A DNA stretch of 64,000 nucleotides from Gemmataceae bacterium (GTDB lineage Bacteria; Planctomycetota; Planctomycetia; Gemmatales; Gemmataceae): positions 1 through 64,000 of the forward strand of contig SHZY01000005.1 of NCBI GenBank assembly GCA_009692065.1, in the 5' to 3' direction. Made by a program: the position numbers and the translations under genes. Of this stretch, positions 1-8,547 are shown one piece after another; the first letter of the stretch is position 1; every line of letters starts with the position of its first letter. The notes under the pieces were generated by a model. The model had not been told where the DNA came from and made no database searches. It worked only from the letters and a program-made list of their open reading frames with translations.

Positions 1-240
1 TACTTGATCCAGGTGGCCGCGCGCAATTTGGGATTGATGATGCGAAAGTTGTTTGGAATTGGCACTGCCAAGAGCCTGCAAGGCCTCGCCGGCCTTTTTT
101 GGTCTCTCTATTTTGCCACCGAGATGCTTTGGAGTCGAACCTGCGGCCGTCGGTCGCACCGAAGTGAAAATGTTCCGACGACCGACCTTTGGACCGTCGC
201 CGTCGCGCTCGACGTGATCGATGCCAAAATATCGACTTAA
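1..240 (+). CDS. IS transposase, C-terminal end (probably IS1182-like), cut by window edge
   Basis: The frame is open from the first base and ends at TAA 238-240. The peptide begins YLIQVAARNLGLMMRKLFG and continues with GIGTAKSLQG, which resembles the conserved tail of IS1182-type DDE transposases (a 'NLGLLMR.LFGxGxPR.LQG' pattern). After that tail the last ~50 residues look unconserved. The catalytic core and the left end of the element lie outside the window, so the family call is tentative. The gene faces and abuts a truncated PQQ-propeller gene on the opposite strand, which suggests that the right end of the insertion lies near base 240. I could not identify a terminal inverted repeat with only one end visible. 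Confidence 0.55.
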   Translation, partial: YLIQVAARNLGLMMRKLFGIGTAKSLQGLAGLFWSLYFATEMLWSRTCGRRSHRSENVPTTDLWTVAVALDVIDAKIST

Positions 241-509
241 TCAACGGGCTGCTTGGTGATGGCGGTGCCATAGCCGGCGTTGACGGTAACGAAGATCTTG
301 TCGCCGGTGGTGATCGGACTGGAGGTGCCGGCGCCGGGAAGTTTGATCCTCCACAGCACGTTGTCGGTGGTCCACTGCGAGGGGAGATCCTTGTCGTCGG
401 CGACGCCGCCGCGCGAACCGCGGAAGCCGGGCCAATCGGACGCGAAGAGCGAACCGATGCCAAGGGCAAATGCAATTACTGCCGCGCTCAACCGTGTGGT
501 CGTATTCAA
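237..509 (-). pseudogene. PQQ-like beta-propeller protein, N-terminal fragment truncated by the IS
   Basis: A signal peptide (MNTTTRLSAAVIAFALG...) is followed by DWPGFRGSRGG and then WRIKLPGAGTSSPITTGD, the usual opening of planctomycete PQQ-binding-like beta-propeller (BamB/quinoprotein-like) secreted proteins, which normally run to about 400 residues. Here the frame stops after roughly 90 residues, exactly where transposase-side sequence begins. I chose the TTG start at 507-509 because a GAGGAG ribosome site lies 7 bases upstream; an in-frame ATG at 522-524 is the alternative. Everything after the first propeller blade is missing, so this is a gene disrupted by the insertion and not a functional short protein. 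The rest of the gene should lie left of the window if the IS is intact. Confidence 0.6.
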
Positions 510-723
510 GGCATGACTCCTCATAAAGAACGGACCAATCAACGCCGCCGGCCTGTCTGCTGCCGAACATCAACGTGAATCAATGGTTCCTCGCTACCAT
601 CCAACCTTTTATCAAATACTAGATTAAACAGCCGTGAGAGTTTACTGGCATTCCCGTTTGAGTTCGTCTATGTTTAACACGGCCACGGGCCGAACCTACC
701 GAACTCCCGCTGGAATCGCAACC

Positions 724-2025
724 ATGAACCAACTCACCCGCCGTCAACTTCTGGGCGCAGCCGCCCTCCCCTTGCTTGGCGCCAACCTTGTCGCCGCACA
801 GCCCTCGCGCCGACCGCGCGTTGCCGCCATCTACACGGTGTTTCGCTTCCGCTCGCATGCGCACAACATTCTCGAAAACTTCCTGATGCCGTACCTTTTC
901 AACGGCAAGCGCATGGAGTCGCCATGCGAAATCGTTTCCTTCTATGCGGATCAGCGCTCGCCGACCGGCGACACCACCGATGAAATCGCACGCCGGCACA
1001 AGATTCCGATCTTCAAGACGATCGAAGGCGCAATGACGCTGGGCGGCAAGGAATTGGCCGTCGATGCGGTGTTGTCGATCGGCGAGCATGGCGAGTATTC
1101 CTTCAATCGGCTCGGCCAACACGAGTATCCGCGCAAACGGTTTTTCGACGAAATCGTCGCCGTCATGCGCCGATCCAATCGCTATGTGCCAATCTTCAAC
1201 GACAAGCATCTTTCCTACTACTGGAACTGGTCTCGCGCGATGTACGACGAGTGCGCCAAGCACCGTATCCCTTTCATGGCCGGCAGCTCCGTGCCTCTCG
1301 CACAGCGACAGCCTATGCTAGAGATACCGGCCGGCTCGATGATCGAAGAAGCCGTATCGATTCACGCCGGCGGTATCGACTCGTACGATTTTCACGCACT
1401 TGAAATACTTCAATCAATGATCGAATTCCGCCGCGGCGGGGAGACCGGCGTCGCCAGCGTTGAGTACCTCGCCGGCGACGCACTCTTCGACGCCGCCCAG
1501 AAAGGCCGCTGGTCGCTGCGGCTGGCCCAGGCCGCGATGGCGGCGGAATTCGGCAAGAACGCGCCCGACATTCGCCGCGCGATTCCCGGCGAACGTGCCG
1601 CGGAGCCGCATGGCCTTTTGATTACTTACCGCGATGGCTTCCGCGCCACCATGCTGAAGGTCGGCCAAAGCTCGATACGCTGGAACTTCGCCTGCAAGTT
1701 CGTTGGCGACGACCGGCTGCACGCCACGCGCTACTACACCGGTCCCTACGGCAATCGCTGTCTGTTCATGGGACTCTCGCATGCGATTCAGGATTGCTTC
1801 GTGAACCGGCGTTCGCCTTATCCGGTGGAGCGCACACTGCTCACCACGGGGCTCACGGAATCCGCTTGCCGCAGCAGGGCGGCCGGGAGCGAGCTCGAGA
1901 CGCCGCACCTTGACATTCGCTACGCCGCACGCGACTTTCGCGCCGTGCGCGAGATGGGCGAGTCGTGGCGCGTGCTGGAGGGGAAACCGGAATTGCGCAG
2001 CGTCGGAATGATCGGAGAGAAGTAG
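724..2025 (+). CDS. Tat-exported protein of unknown function
   Basis: The product is 433 residues. The N-terminus MNQLTRRQLLGAAALPLLG is a twin-arginine signal (RRQLLG), so the protein should be exported folded. The start at 724 puts the Tat motif at residues 6-11; the frame remains open 90 bases upstream but that stretch looks non-coding. The mature part starts with PRVAAIYTVFRFRSHAHNI, a Rossmann-like first strand, and contains a conserved-looking core around residues 110-200 (SIGEHGEY, HLSYYWNW, PFMAGSSVP). Proteins of this kind recur in planctomycete genomes next to other secreted enzymes, and the fold hints at an oxidoreductase-like or sugar-related function. I see no catalytic signature that would fix a reaction. 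It is followed 53 bases later by another secreted protein and may share its transcript. Confidence 0.6.
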   Translation: MNQLTRRQLLGAAALPLLGANLVAAQPSRRPRVAAIYTVFRFRSHAHNILENFLMPYLFNGKRMESPCEIVSFYADQRSPTGDTTDEIARRHKIPIFKTIEGAMTLGGKELAVDAVLSIGEHGEYSFNRLGQHEYPRKRFFDEIVAVMRRSNRYVPIFNDKHLSYYWNWSRAMYDECAKHRIPFMAGSSVPLAQRQPMLEIPAGSMIEEAVSIHAGGIDSYDFHALEILQSMIEFRRGGETGVASVEYLAGDALFDAAQKGRWSLRLAQAAMAAEFGKNAPDIRRAIPGERAAEPHGLLITYRDGFRATMLKVGQSSIRWNFACKFVGDDRLHATRYYTGPYGNRCLFMGLSHAIQDCFVNRRSPYPVERTLLTTGLTESACRSRAAGSELETPHLDIRYAARDFRAVREMGESWRVLEGKPELRSVGMIGEK

Positions 2026-2078
2026 CTGTGTGGAAGCCCCGGAAAGATCAGCGCCAACTCAATCAAGGAGACACCCTG

Positions 2079-3887
2079 ATGCGCCATTGCATAGCAACCC
2101 TCGTTCTGGCTTCCCTGTTTGTTCCCACCCTACGCGCCGACGCCCCACTAAAACCCCTCGCCATCACCACTCCGCTGTCGCCGCCAACCTGGGCCCTCCT
2201 GCAGCGCCAGCTCTTGCACGCCAATGCCGCCGCATGCCGGGAGTTCTACGCCAAGTATTTCGACGAGCGCGGCTGGCTGCTCTGCGTCGAGCGCTGGGGC
2301 GGCGATGATGGGCCGGATGACGCCATCGAGAACTGCACCGATTGGCCCATCCTCCATGCGCTCGGAGGGCATGACGATGTCCTCAAGCTGTACAAGAAGG
2401 CGTGGGAAGGCCACCTGCGCCAATTCACGCTCGCCAAGACGAAGGACGTGCCGTTCGCGCGGGACGGCATGTACTACAAGGAATTTCCCGTAATGTTCGA
2501 TTGGCTGCACAACGGCGAAGGCCTCGTCGTCTTCAACCTGCAAGGGCTGTCTGACCCGTATGACCGCAAGTTTCAGCAGCGTGTGCGGCGCTATGCCGGC
2601 TTCTACATGAACGAAGATCCCGATGCCCCGAATTACGATGCCAAGCACAAGATCATCAAGAGCATGTTCAATGGCTCGCGCGGCCCCCTTCTGCGTAAGG
2701 CGACCGGGCTCGACTGGGCGGGCGATCCCTTCGAAGTCGGCAATCGCTTCAAGCTCGGCCACGGCGAACGCACCTACCAGGAGTGCCTCGATCACTTCAA
2801 GGATTACAACGACATCGTCGGCGATCACCCCTCCAATCTGTTAGCCACGGTGCTAAGTACCAATGCGTACATGCTGGCTCATGAGCCGAAGTACAAGGCC
2901 TGGGTGCTTGAATATGTCGATGCCTGGCTCGAACGCATCAAGGCCAACGACGGCATCATCCCGACCAACATCGGGCTCGACGGCAAGATCGGCTCCGCGG
3001 CCGGCGGTAAGTGGTACGGCGGCGTCTATGGCTGGGGCTTTTCCGTGATCGTCCCGCAGACCGGCAAGTTGGCCCATCGCAACACCTCCTTCCTCGGCCT
3101 CAACGGCTTCCTCAATGCCTACCTCCTCACCGGTAATGACAAGTATCTCGATGGCTGGCGCAAACAGATCGACAAGATCAACGCCAACAAAAAAACTATT
3201 GACGGGCAAACGCACTATCCGGCCATGTACGGTGACAAGGGCTGGTACGATTACAAGCCGCAGGCGTACCAGGTCGGCGCTCTGGAGATTTTTGCGCTCA
3301 CGCTCAAGGCCGAGGACCGTAAGCGCATCGTCGGCAACGCCTGGCTCGATTATCTCGAAGGTAAGAACGCCGCCTATGCCGAGCAATTGCTGCGCGGCGA
3401 CCTGGAGCGAATCCGCCAGCGTGTGGACGGCATGCGCAAGGACACGACGACGCCGGACACGAGGCTCGCCGACGATCCGCTCCGCTTCAACCCGGCCAAC
3501 GTCGATTCCCTGATCGAGCTGGCGATGGGCGGACTGCCGCCGAAAAACCGCGGCAAGCTCCTCTTCTGCCAGTTGCGCTACTTCGACCCAGCCAAGCGCC
3601 GCGCAGGAATGCCGGACGACGTCTCTGCGTTGATCGACAAGATCACGCCGGATGGCGTCGAAGTAACGCTGGTCAACACGAACCCCGTTGATGGCCGCAC
3701 GGTGACGCTGCAAGCCGGCGGTTATGGGGAGCATCAGTTCGTCGAAGTCACCACGGCTGGCAAAACGACGGCGATCAATGGCGCGCATCTTACTGTACGT
3801 TTGGAACCCGGTTGCGGAAGCAAACTGACGCTGAAGATGCGGCGGTTCGCAAACCAGCCGACGCTGGCGCAGCCGTGGGGGAATTGA
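2079..3887 (+). CDS. Secreted protein, probable alpha/alpha-barrel fold, function unknown
   Basis: The product is 602 residues with a Sec signal peptide (MRHCIATLVLASLFVPTLRA). The ATG at 2079 has AAGGAG about 8 bases upstream and was preferred over the longer open frame. The body is rich in aromatic and acidic residues in a helical pattern (WLHNGEGLVVFN, YVDAWLERIKANDGIIPTN, WGFSVIVPQTGKLAHRN, HYPAMYGDKGWYDY), resembling the (alpha/alpha)6-toroid folds of glycan-active enzymes. The last ~90 residues look like a beta-sandwich (DGVEVTLVNTNPVDGRTVTL). I infer a periplasmic or surface enzyme acting on polysaccharide, but no family-defining catalytic residues are recognisable. It follows the Tat-exported gene on the same strand. 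Confidence 0.6.
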   Translation: MRHCIATLVLASLFVPTLRADAPLKPLAITTPLSPPTWALLQRQLLHANAAACREFYAKYFDERGWLLCVERWGGDDGPDDAIENCTDWPILHALGGHDDVLKLYKKAWEGHLRQFTLAKTKDVPFARDGMYYKEFPVMFDWLHNGEGLVVFNLQGLSDPYDRKFQQRVRRYAGFYMNEDPDAPNYDAKHKIIKSMFNGSRGPLLRKATGLDWAGDPFEVGNRFKLGHGERTYQECLDHFKDYNDIVGDHPSNLLATVLSTNAYMLAHEPKYKAWVLEYVDAWLERIKANDGIIPTNIGLDGKIGSAAGGKWYGGVYGWGFSVIVPQTGKLAHRNTSFLGLNGFLNAYLLTGNDKYLDGWRKQIDKINANKKTIDGQTHYPAMYGDKGWYDYKPQAYQVGALEIFALTLKAEDRKRIVGNAWLDYLEGKNAAYAEQLLRGDLERIRQRVDGMRKDTTTPDTRLADDPLRFNPANVDSLIELAMGGLPPKNRGKLLFCQLRYFDPAKRRAGMPDDVSALIDKITPDGVEVTLVNTNPVDGRTVTLQAGGYGEHQFVEVTTAGKTTAINGAHLTVRLEPGCGSKLTLKMRRFANQPTLAQPWGN

Positions 3888-3962
3888 TTGCGTGCTCACG
3901 TGGTCTCGCGTAAACTCTAGCGAAGTCGGTAGTGGTTGATTGTTCGTGCAAGGGGTCTTTAA

Positions 3963-4901
3963 TTGTCCTTCTTCATCATCTGCCCAGGCTGCAAGCACAC
4001 GCTCACGTTGCCGCATGACTTTGTCGGCAAGCAAGCCCGGTGTCCCAAGTGCCAGATTGAATTCGCGGCCCACCCGAGCGCCACGCCGACCATGGACCTC
4101 GAAACGCCTTCTCCAATAGCGGAGACGGCAGCCGACAAGCCAGCGCTCAATCAAAGCAATCCGGCGCCAGTCGATCTACCCGTGCAAACGGCCTACACCA
4201 CAACGCCCGGACAAGTGCCGAGCGTACCTGGGCTTTATGGGTCGATCTACTGTGTCAAGTGCGGGACGAAAGTTGCCGACACGGAAGACGCCTGCCCGGC
4301 CTGTGGATTTGCCCTCAAGGAAATGCTCCACGAGAGACCGCGCGAGCAGCGCCGGCCGCTATTGCGAAAAGTGCAACCGGTCCGCGGCTTCCTGCCCGTC
4401 GTCGGCGCGATCCTGATTCCGATCGGCGCGGTCGTCTTTTTGGGTGGTCCCATTGTCAGCGAAGGCTTTCGCCGGCCGGGCTCGCCGCCGTTCGTGATCG
4501 GCATTCTGTTTTGCATCTTGGCCGGGCTGCCCGAGTTGTCCGCCATCGCTTGCTTCTTGACCTGGCTGTACCAGGCCTGGCGGGCGGTGCTGCACGGCGA
4601 TGAAGACTACTCGCCTGGCCTCATGGTCGGCCTGCTCTTCGTGCCGTTCTTCAACTTTTACTGGGTGTTTCGGGCGGTCCCCGGCCTTTCGCTTGCGATC
4701 CACCAGGAAATGAAGCACCTGGCCCCGAATCGCACGCACGCCACCGGGTTCGGGCCAGGCCTTGCGGCGTGCGTTCTCGCGTTGTTTCCCCCGTTCTGGC
4801 CGATCGCCCTTTGCATGTTCCTCGCCTGGGTTCTCATCGCGAACGATGCCGTGCGCCGACTCGTGCGCTGGTGTGACGAAGGCGACGACCGCAAGCAATG
4901 A
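3963..4901 (+). CDS. Zinc-ribbon integral membrane protein
   Basis: The product is 312 residues and starts with TTG at 3963. An N-terminal MJ0042-type zinc finger (CPGC at 8-11, CPKC at 28-31) is followed by a Pro/Thr-rich linker and a second zinc ribbon (CVKCGTKV...CPACG, around residues 98-118). About four transmembrane helices occupy residues 145-300 (FLPVVGAILIPIGAVVFLGG; FVIGILFCILAGLPELSAIA; GLMVGLLFVPFFNFYWVF; LAACVLALFPPFWPIALCMF). This architecture is common in planctomycetes and its role is unknown; the ribbons probably face the cytoplasm. The stop overlaps the ATG of the tryptophanase gene (ATGA at 4898-4901), so the two are translationally coupled. A transport, sensing or scaffolding role linked to tryptophan or indole is possible but unproven. 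Confidence 0.65.
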   Translation: MSFFIICPGCKHTLTLPHDFVGKQARCPKCQIEFAAHPSATPTMDLETPSPIAETAADKPALNQSNPAPVDLPVQTAYTTTPGQVPSVPGLYGSIYCVKCGTKVADTEDACPACGFALKEMLHERPREQRRPLLRKVQPVRGFLPVVGAILIPIGAVVFLGGPIVSEGFRRPGSPPFVIGILFCILAGLPELSAIACFLTWLYQAWRAVLHGDEDYSPGLMVGLLFVPFFNFYWVFRAVPGLSLAIHQEMKHLAPNRTHATGFGPGLAACVLALFPPFWPIALCMFLAWVLIANDAVRRLVRWCDEGDDRKQ

Positions 4902-6271
4902 GCGAAGGACCCTCCGTGCAAACCATCATCGAACCGTTCAAGATCAAGATGGTCGAGCCGATCACGCTCACCACTCCGGAACAGCGCGAGGCGATTCTGC
5001 GCAAGGCGGCCTTCAATGTCTTTCAGATTCCCGCAGAAGAAGTCATCATCGATCTGCTGACCGACAGCGGCACCGCGGCGATGTCGGCTGAGCAATGGGC
5101 TGGCATGATCCGCGGCGATGAGTCGTACGCCGGGGCAAGGAGCTGGTTCCACTTCGAGCAGGTGATGCGCGACTTGACCGGCATCGCGCATGTTCTCCCG
5201 ACGCACCAGGGCCGGGCCAGCGAACGCATCCTCTTTGAGTTGATCGGCGGCCCCGGCAAGGTGATCCCGAGCAACAACCACTTCGACACCACCCGTGCCA
5301 ACATCGAGCATTCCGGAGCCAGGGCCGTCGATCTCGTCATCGACGAAGGCAAACAGCCTCGCAGCCGGCATCCGTTCAAGGGCAACATGGACGTCGCCAA
5401 ACTCGAACAGCTCATCGCCAAGACGGGCGCGACGAATATTCCGGTCTGCATGATGACGGTCACCAACAACTCCGGCGGCGGACAACCCGTCAGCCTGGCC
5501 AACCTGCGCGAAGTGCGCGCCATCTGCACCAAGCACGGCATCCAGTTCTTTCTCGATGCGTGCCGCTTCGCCGAGAATGCGTACCTGATCAAGCTGCGCG
5601 AGCCGGGTCAATCGAATCGCAGCGCCAAGGAGATTGCGCAGGAGATGTTTTCCCTCGTCGATGGGGCAACGATCAGCGCAAAGAAGGACGGCCTGGTCAA
5701 TATCGGCGGCGTCTTGCTGATGCGCGACGACGCGCTGGCTGCCCGCGCCAATAACCTGCTGATCCTCACGGAAGGCTTCGTCACCTACGGCGGCCTGGCG
5801 GGGCGCGACCTCGAAGCGATGGCCCAGGGGTTCATCGAAGTGCTCGATGAGCATTACTTGGAATATCGAATTCGCAGCACTGCCTATCTTGGCGAACACC
5901 TTCTGAAAGCCGGCATCCAGATCGTCGAGCCGCCCGGCGGGCACGCCATTTACATCGACGCCGCCGCGTTCTGCCCACACATTCCGACCGACCAGTTCCC
6001 CGGCCAGGCGCTGGTGTGCACGCTCTATCGGCATGCCGGTATCCGCGCCGTCGAGATCGGCAGCGTGATGTTCGGCGGCGCAGCAGGCCCGCCGGCGATG
6101 GAGCTGGTGCGCCTGGCAATCCCTCGCCGCGTCTATACTCAGAGCCACATCGACTATGTGATCGAAGCCGCCGCGGAAGTCTTCGAACAGCGTGCCAGGA
6201 TCCGCGGCCTGCGCATCACCGAGGCGCCGCCGGCACTGCGGCACTTCACGGCAAAGTTCGAAGAGGTGTGA
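4898..6271 (+). CDS. tnaA: Tryptophanase (beta-eliminating lyase)
   Basis: The enzyme is a 457-residue PLP-dependent beta-eliminating lyase, close to the 471 of E. coli TnaA. It should cleave L-tryptophan to indole, pyruvate and ammonia in the cytoplasm. The PLP lysine is in SAKKDG (residues 260-265, K263 by analogy), with FLDACRFAEN upstream. The family also contains tyrosine phenol-lyase, so I checked the discriminating positions. HFDTT (D130) matches tryptophanase, where tyrosine phenol-lyase has Thr, and VEIGS (I386) matches tryptophanase, where tyrosine phenol-lyase has Arg. By contrast, LVNIGG and TYGGLAGRD read more like tyrosine phenol-lyase, so the protein is somewhat intermediate. 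No TnaC-like leader is visible; instead the gene overlaps the upstream zinc-ribbon gene by 4 bases. Confidence 0.85.
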   Translation: MSEGPSVQTIIEPFKIKMVEPITLTTPEQREAILRKAAFNVFQIPAEEVIIDLLTDSGTAAMSAEQWAGMIRGDESYAGARSWFHFEQVMRDLTGIAHVLPTHQGRASERILFELIGGPGKVIPSNNHFDTTRANIEHSGARAVDLVIDEGKQPRSRHPFKGNMDVAKLEQLIAKTGATNIPVCMMTVTNNSGGGQPVSLANLREVRAICTKHGIQFFLDACRFAENAYLIKLREPGQSNRSAKEIAQEMFSLVDGATISAKKDGLVNIGGVLLMRDDALAARANNLLILTEGFVTYGGLAGRDLEAMAQGFIEVLDEHYLEYRIRSTAYLGEHLLKAGIQIVEPPGGHAIYIDAAAFCPHIPTDQFPGQALVCTLYRHAGIRAVEIGSVMFGGAAGPPAMELVRLAIPRRVYTQSHIDYVIEAAAEVFEQRARIRGLRITEAPPALRHFTAKFEEV

Positions 6272-6305
6272 CCGGACCTGGCCAATACCTAAAGTGGGAT
6301 TCAAG

Positions 6306-6566
6306 ATGGATGAGAGGCCACGGTCCATTAGCGGCGCCATCGGCCTCGCGTTTGGTACCTTCTTTCGTGACTTGTTCGCCGGCGATCTGGTCGCGATTGG
6401 TATCTGTCTCGGCCTGGTTGTGTTTGTCGCGGTTATCGCCGCGCTCGGTACCTGGTTCCTGTTGCAGCGCAAACAAAGTGCCGAGCAATTCAAGAAGAAA
6501 GTCGCCGCGAAGCGCAAGAAGGAGGACGAGCAGTACAAGGCGTCGAAGGATGCGCCGGAGATTTGA
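6306..6566 (+). CDS. Small single-pass membrane protein
   Basis: The product is 86 residues. One hydrophobic segment, around residues 28-53 (LVAIGICLGLVVFVAVIAAL), is followed by a highly charged lysine-rich tail (QFKKKVAAKRKKEDEQYKASK), probably cytoplasmic. The ATG at 6306 is the first Met after the tnaA stop, 34 bases downstream. The upstream open frame lies inside tnaA and was discarded. I do not recognise the family. The same strand and short gap suggest cotranscription with the zinc-ribbon gene and tnaA. Its stop lies just before a long hairpin at 6569-6627. Confidence 0.5.
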   Translation: MDERPRSISGAIGLAFGTFFRDLFAGDLVAIGICLGLVVFVAVIAALGTWFLLQRKQSAEQFKKKVAAKRKKEDEQYKASKDAPEI

Positions 6567-6568
6567 TT

Positions 6569-6627
6569 GTAGCCGGGAACGCAAGCGACCGGACAGGCGC
6601 ACACCGGTCGTTTGCGATCCCGGCTAC
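6569..6627. repeat. Long hairpin between convergent genes, terminator-like
   Basis: The arms GTAGCCGGGA.CGCAA.CGACCGG and their near-perfect inverse (CCGGTCG.TTGCG.TCCCGGCTAC) flank an 11-base loop. It lies between two convergent genes, and its right arm contains the TAG stop of the DUF1501 gene (6624-6626 on the minus strand). It could act as a bidirectional terminator, but there is no U-tract. Confidence 0.6.
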
Positions 6628-8036
6628 TCTAGCGCCTTCTCAATCACCCTCCGGTGCTCCACCCCCGTCAGCCGCTGGTCGAGCCCCTGGTAGAAGAAGC
6701 TGAGCCGCTCGTGATCCAGGCCCATCAGGTGCAGGATAGTCGCGTGCAGATCGCTGATGTGGTAACGATCCTCGACGGCGTTGAAGCCCAGCTCGTCGGT
6801 GGCGCCGATCGTTTGGCCCCCCTTGACGCCGGCGCCGGCGAGCCACATCGAGAAGCCGAACGGGTTGTGATCGCGGCCCGGTCGGTTGAGTCCTTCGCTG
6901 GTCGGCGTGCGGCCGAACTCGCCGCCCCAGACCAAGAGCGTTTCGTCCCAGAGGCCCGTGCGTTTCAGGTCGCCGATGAGAGCGGCGATCGGCTGGTCGG
7001 TCTCGCCGGCATGGAGGCGGTGGTTGCGGATGCAATCGCTGTGGCCGTCCCAGGTGTCTTCGAGATGGCCGCCGCCCGAGTAAAGTTGAATGAAGCGCAC
7101 GCCCGATTCCAGCAGGCGGCGCGTGATCAAACACTTGCGGCCAAAGTCGGCAGTCAGCGGATTGTCGATGCCGTACATCGAGCGGGTCTGAACACTCTCG
7201 CGATTGATATCGACGACTTCGGTGGCGCGAGTCTGCATGCGGTAAGCCAGTTCGTAGGACTCGATACGGGCGGCCAATTCGCTGTCGCCCGGCTGGGTCT
7301 TGAGGTGCTCTTGATTCAAGCGATGCAACAGATCCAGCGACTCACGCTGCGTCTGTGGGCTGACTCCAGCGGGCGTCGCGAGGTCGAGCAGCGGCGTGCC
7401 CTGGCTGCGGAAGAGGGTGCCCTGGTACGCCGCCGGCATGAAGCCCGCGGTCCAGTTCGATGCGCTGCCGATTGGTCCGCCACGCGGATCGGTCATCACG
7501 ACGTAGCTCGGCAAACTATTGTTGAGCGTGCCGAGGCCGTAGCTCAGCCAGGCGCCCATGCTCGGCTTACCGATTTGTACGCTGCCGGTGTTCATCTGAA
7601 TGCAGCCGGACGCATGCGCTGCCGTATCGGTGTGCAGCGAACGGATGACGCACAGGTCGTCGGCATAGCGTGACGTGTGCGGGAAGAGGGCGCTGATCTC
7701 GAGCCCCGATTGGCCAAACTTGCGAAACGTGAACGGCGTCTGCATGAGGTTGCCGACGGGCCGCCCGTTGGAGCCGATGGGCGTCTCGCCGCGATAGGGC
7801 TGATTGTGATAGCGTGTGAGGGCCGGCTTGTGATCGAACGTATCGACCTGGCTCGGCGCCCCGTTCATGAACAGGAAGACGCAGTGCTTGGCCTTGGCCT
7901 CATGGTGGCGAACCGGCTCCCGTAAGGGGCCGGAGGATTGCGCAAAGAAGCCATCGCGTGAGAGCAGGTCGATGAGCGCAAGGCCCGCGAAGCCGGCGCC
8001 GGCGTGGGCGAAGAAGGAGCGGCGGGAGTGTGACAT
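6624..8036 (-). CDS. DUF1501 secreted protein
   Basis: The product is 470 residues. The N-terminus MSHSRRSFFAHAGAGFAGLA is a Tat signal (SRRSFF). The body has the DUF1501 hallmarks: HCVFLFMNGAPSQVDTFDHKP, TPIGSNG, SRYADDLCVIRSLHTD, LYSGGGHLEDTWDGHSD and a C-terminal GGEFGRTPTSE...GRDHNPFGFSMWLAGAGVKGG, related to the alkaline-phosphatase/sulfatase fold. In planctomycetes this family almost always follows a DUF1549/DUF1553 (PSD1) gene, and the substrate of the pair is unknown. Here the PSD1 partner lies upstream on the same strand, but a MazEF module and a PIN remnant separate the two. I chose the start at 8036 because the Tat motif begins there; the longer upstream frame runs through the PIN remnant out of phase. 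Confidence 0.85.
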   Translation of the reverse strand: MSHSRRSFFAHAGAGFAGLALIDLLSRDGFFAQSSGPLREPVRHHEAKAKHCVFLFMNGAPSQVDTFDHKPALTRYHNQPYRGETPIGSNGRPVGNLMQTPFTFRKFGQSGLEISALFPHTSRYADDLCVIRSLHTDTAAHASGCIQMNTGSVQIGKPSMGAWLSYGLGTLNNSLPSYVVMTDPRGGPIGSASNWTAGFMPAAYQGTLFRSQGTPLLDLATPAGVSPQTQRESLDLLHRLNQEHLKTQPGDSELAARIESYELAYRMQTRATEVVDINRESVQTRSMYGIDNPLTADFGRKCLITRRLLESGVRFIQLYSGGGHLEDTWDGHSDCIRNHRLHAGETDQPIAALIGDLKRTGLWDETLLVWGGEFGRTPTSEGLNRPGRDHNPFGFSMWLAGAGVKGGQTIGATDELGFNAVEDRYHISDLHATILHLMGLDHERLSFFYQGLDQRLTGVEHRRVIEKALE

Positions 8037-8052
8037 CGCTCGACCTTTCCTT

Positions 8053-8223
8053 TCACTTCGACCAATCTTCGAGCTTGAGACCCGGAACCTGCTGAAAGTC
8101 CTGCGTGTTTCTGGTAACGAGAGTGGCCCCAAGTTCAATGACGATTGCGGCAATTCGCAGGTCGTCGCACTTCTTCTGCAACTGGAACTTCTTGCCAAAC
8201 ACCTTAGACGAAAGCCTTCCGCC
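8053..8223 (-). pseudogene. PIN-domain (VapC-type) toxin, C-terminal remnant
   Basis: The minus-strand frame encodes about 56 residues with the typical PIN C-terminus: KKCDDLRIAAIVIELGATLV then TRNTQDFQQVPGLKLEDW, ending at TGA 8053-8055. The two acidic positions (DLRIAA and TQDF) are recognisable, but the N-terminal half with the first catalytic Asp is absent and no start codon is present. The frame is continuous with, and begins immediately after, the MazF stop codon at 8224-8226. It is best read as a scar left when the MazEF module replaced or landed on a VapC gene. Confidence 0.6.
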
Positions 8224-8547
8224 TCACGGCGCAAACATCTCCTGTAAAACTTCCAGTACGGCCGTCGAAGTTTTCGGATCCAGCCGCCCTAATCGGCGAA
8301 CCAACCGAGTCTTATCCACCGTGCGAAGTTGATCAAGCACGATCAGGCCCTGTTTATCCTTGAAACGGCACGGCAGGCGAAACAGATGCGGGCGTCCCTT
8401 CGTCGTCATCGGGGCCATGATTGCCGTGCGCAAGTTGTGATTCAACTCGTCGGGCGACACCACCAAGCACGGGCGAGTTTTCCGGATCTCGGCGCCTTGA
8501 GTCGGATCGAGGCGGACCAGGTAGATTTCGAATCGGTTGACTACCAT
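8224..8547 (-). CDS. mazF: MazF/PemK-family mRNA interferase toxin
   Basis: The product is 107 residues, a normal length for the family. The N-terminus has the MazF signature (FEIYLVRLDPTQGAEIRKTRPCLVVSPDELN), followed by IMAPMTTKGRPHLFRLPC and GLIVLDQLRTVDKTRLVRRLG. The family forms dimeric SH3-like endoribonucleases that cut mRNA when the antitoxin is lost. The start overlaps the end of the antitoxin gene by 7 bases, which is typical of these operons. The module sits between the two members of a PSD1/DUF1501 pair and is probably a horizontally acquired passenger. Confidence 0.85.
   Translation of the reverse strand: MVVNRFEIYLVRLDPTQGAEIRKTRPCLVVSPDELNHNLRTAIMAPMTTKGRPHLFRLPCRFKDKQGLIVLDQLRTVDKTRLVRRLGRLDPKTSTAVLEVLQEMFAP

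Noticed and set aside
2853..4154. 433-codon minus-strand frame
   Set aside because: It lies opposite the secreted protein gene and across the intergenic gap, with Arg/Val-rich random-looking sequence and no ribosome site.
4658..6604. 648-codon open frame on the minus strand across tnaA
   Set aside because: It is the antisense shadow of the zinc-ribbon and tryptophanase genes in GC-rich DNA; the peptide is low in motif content and has no family resemblance.
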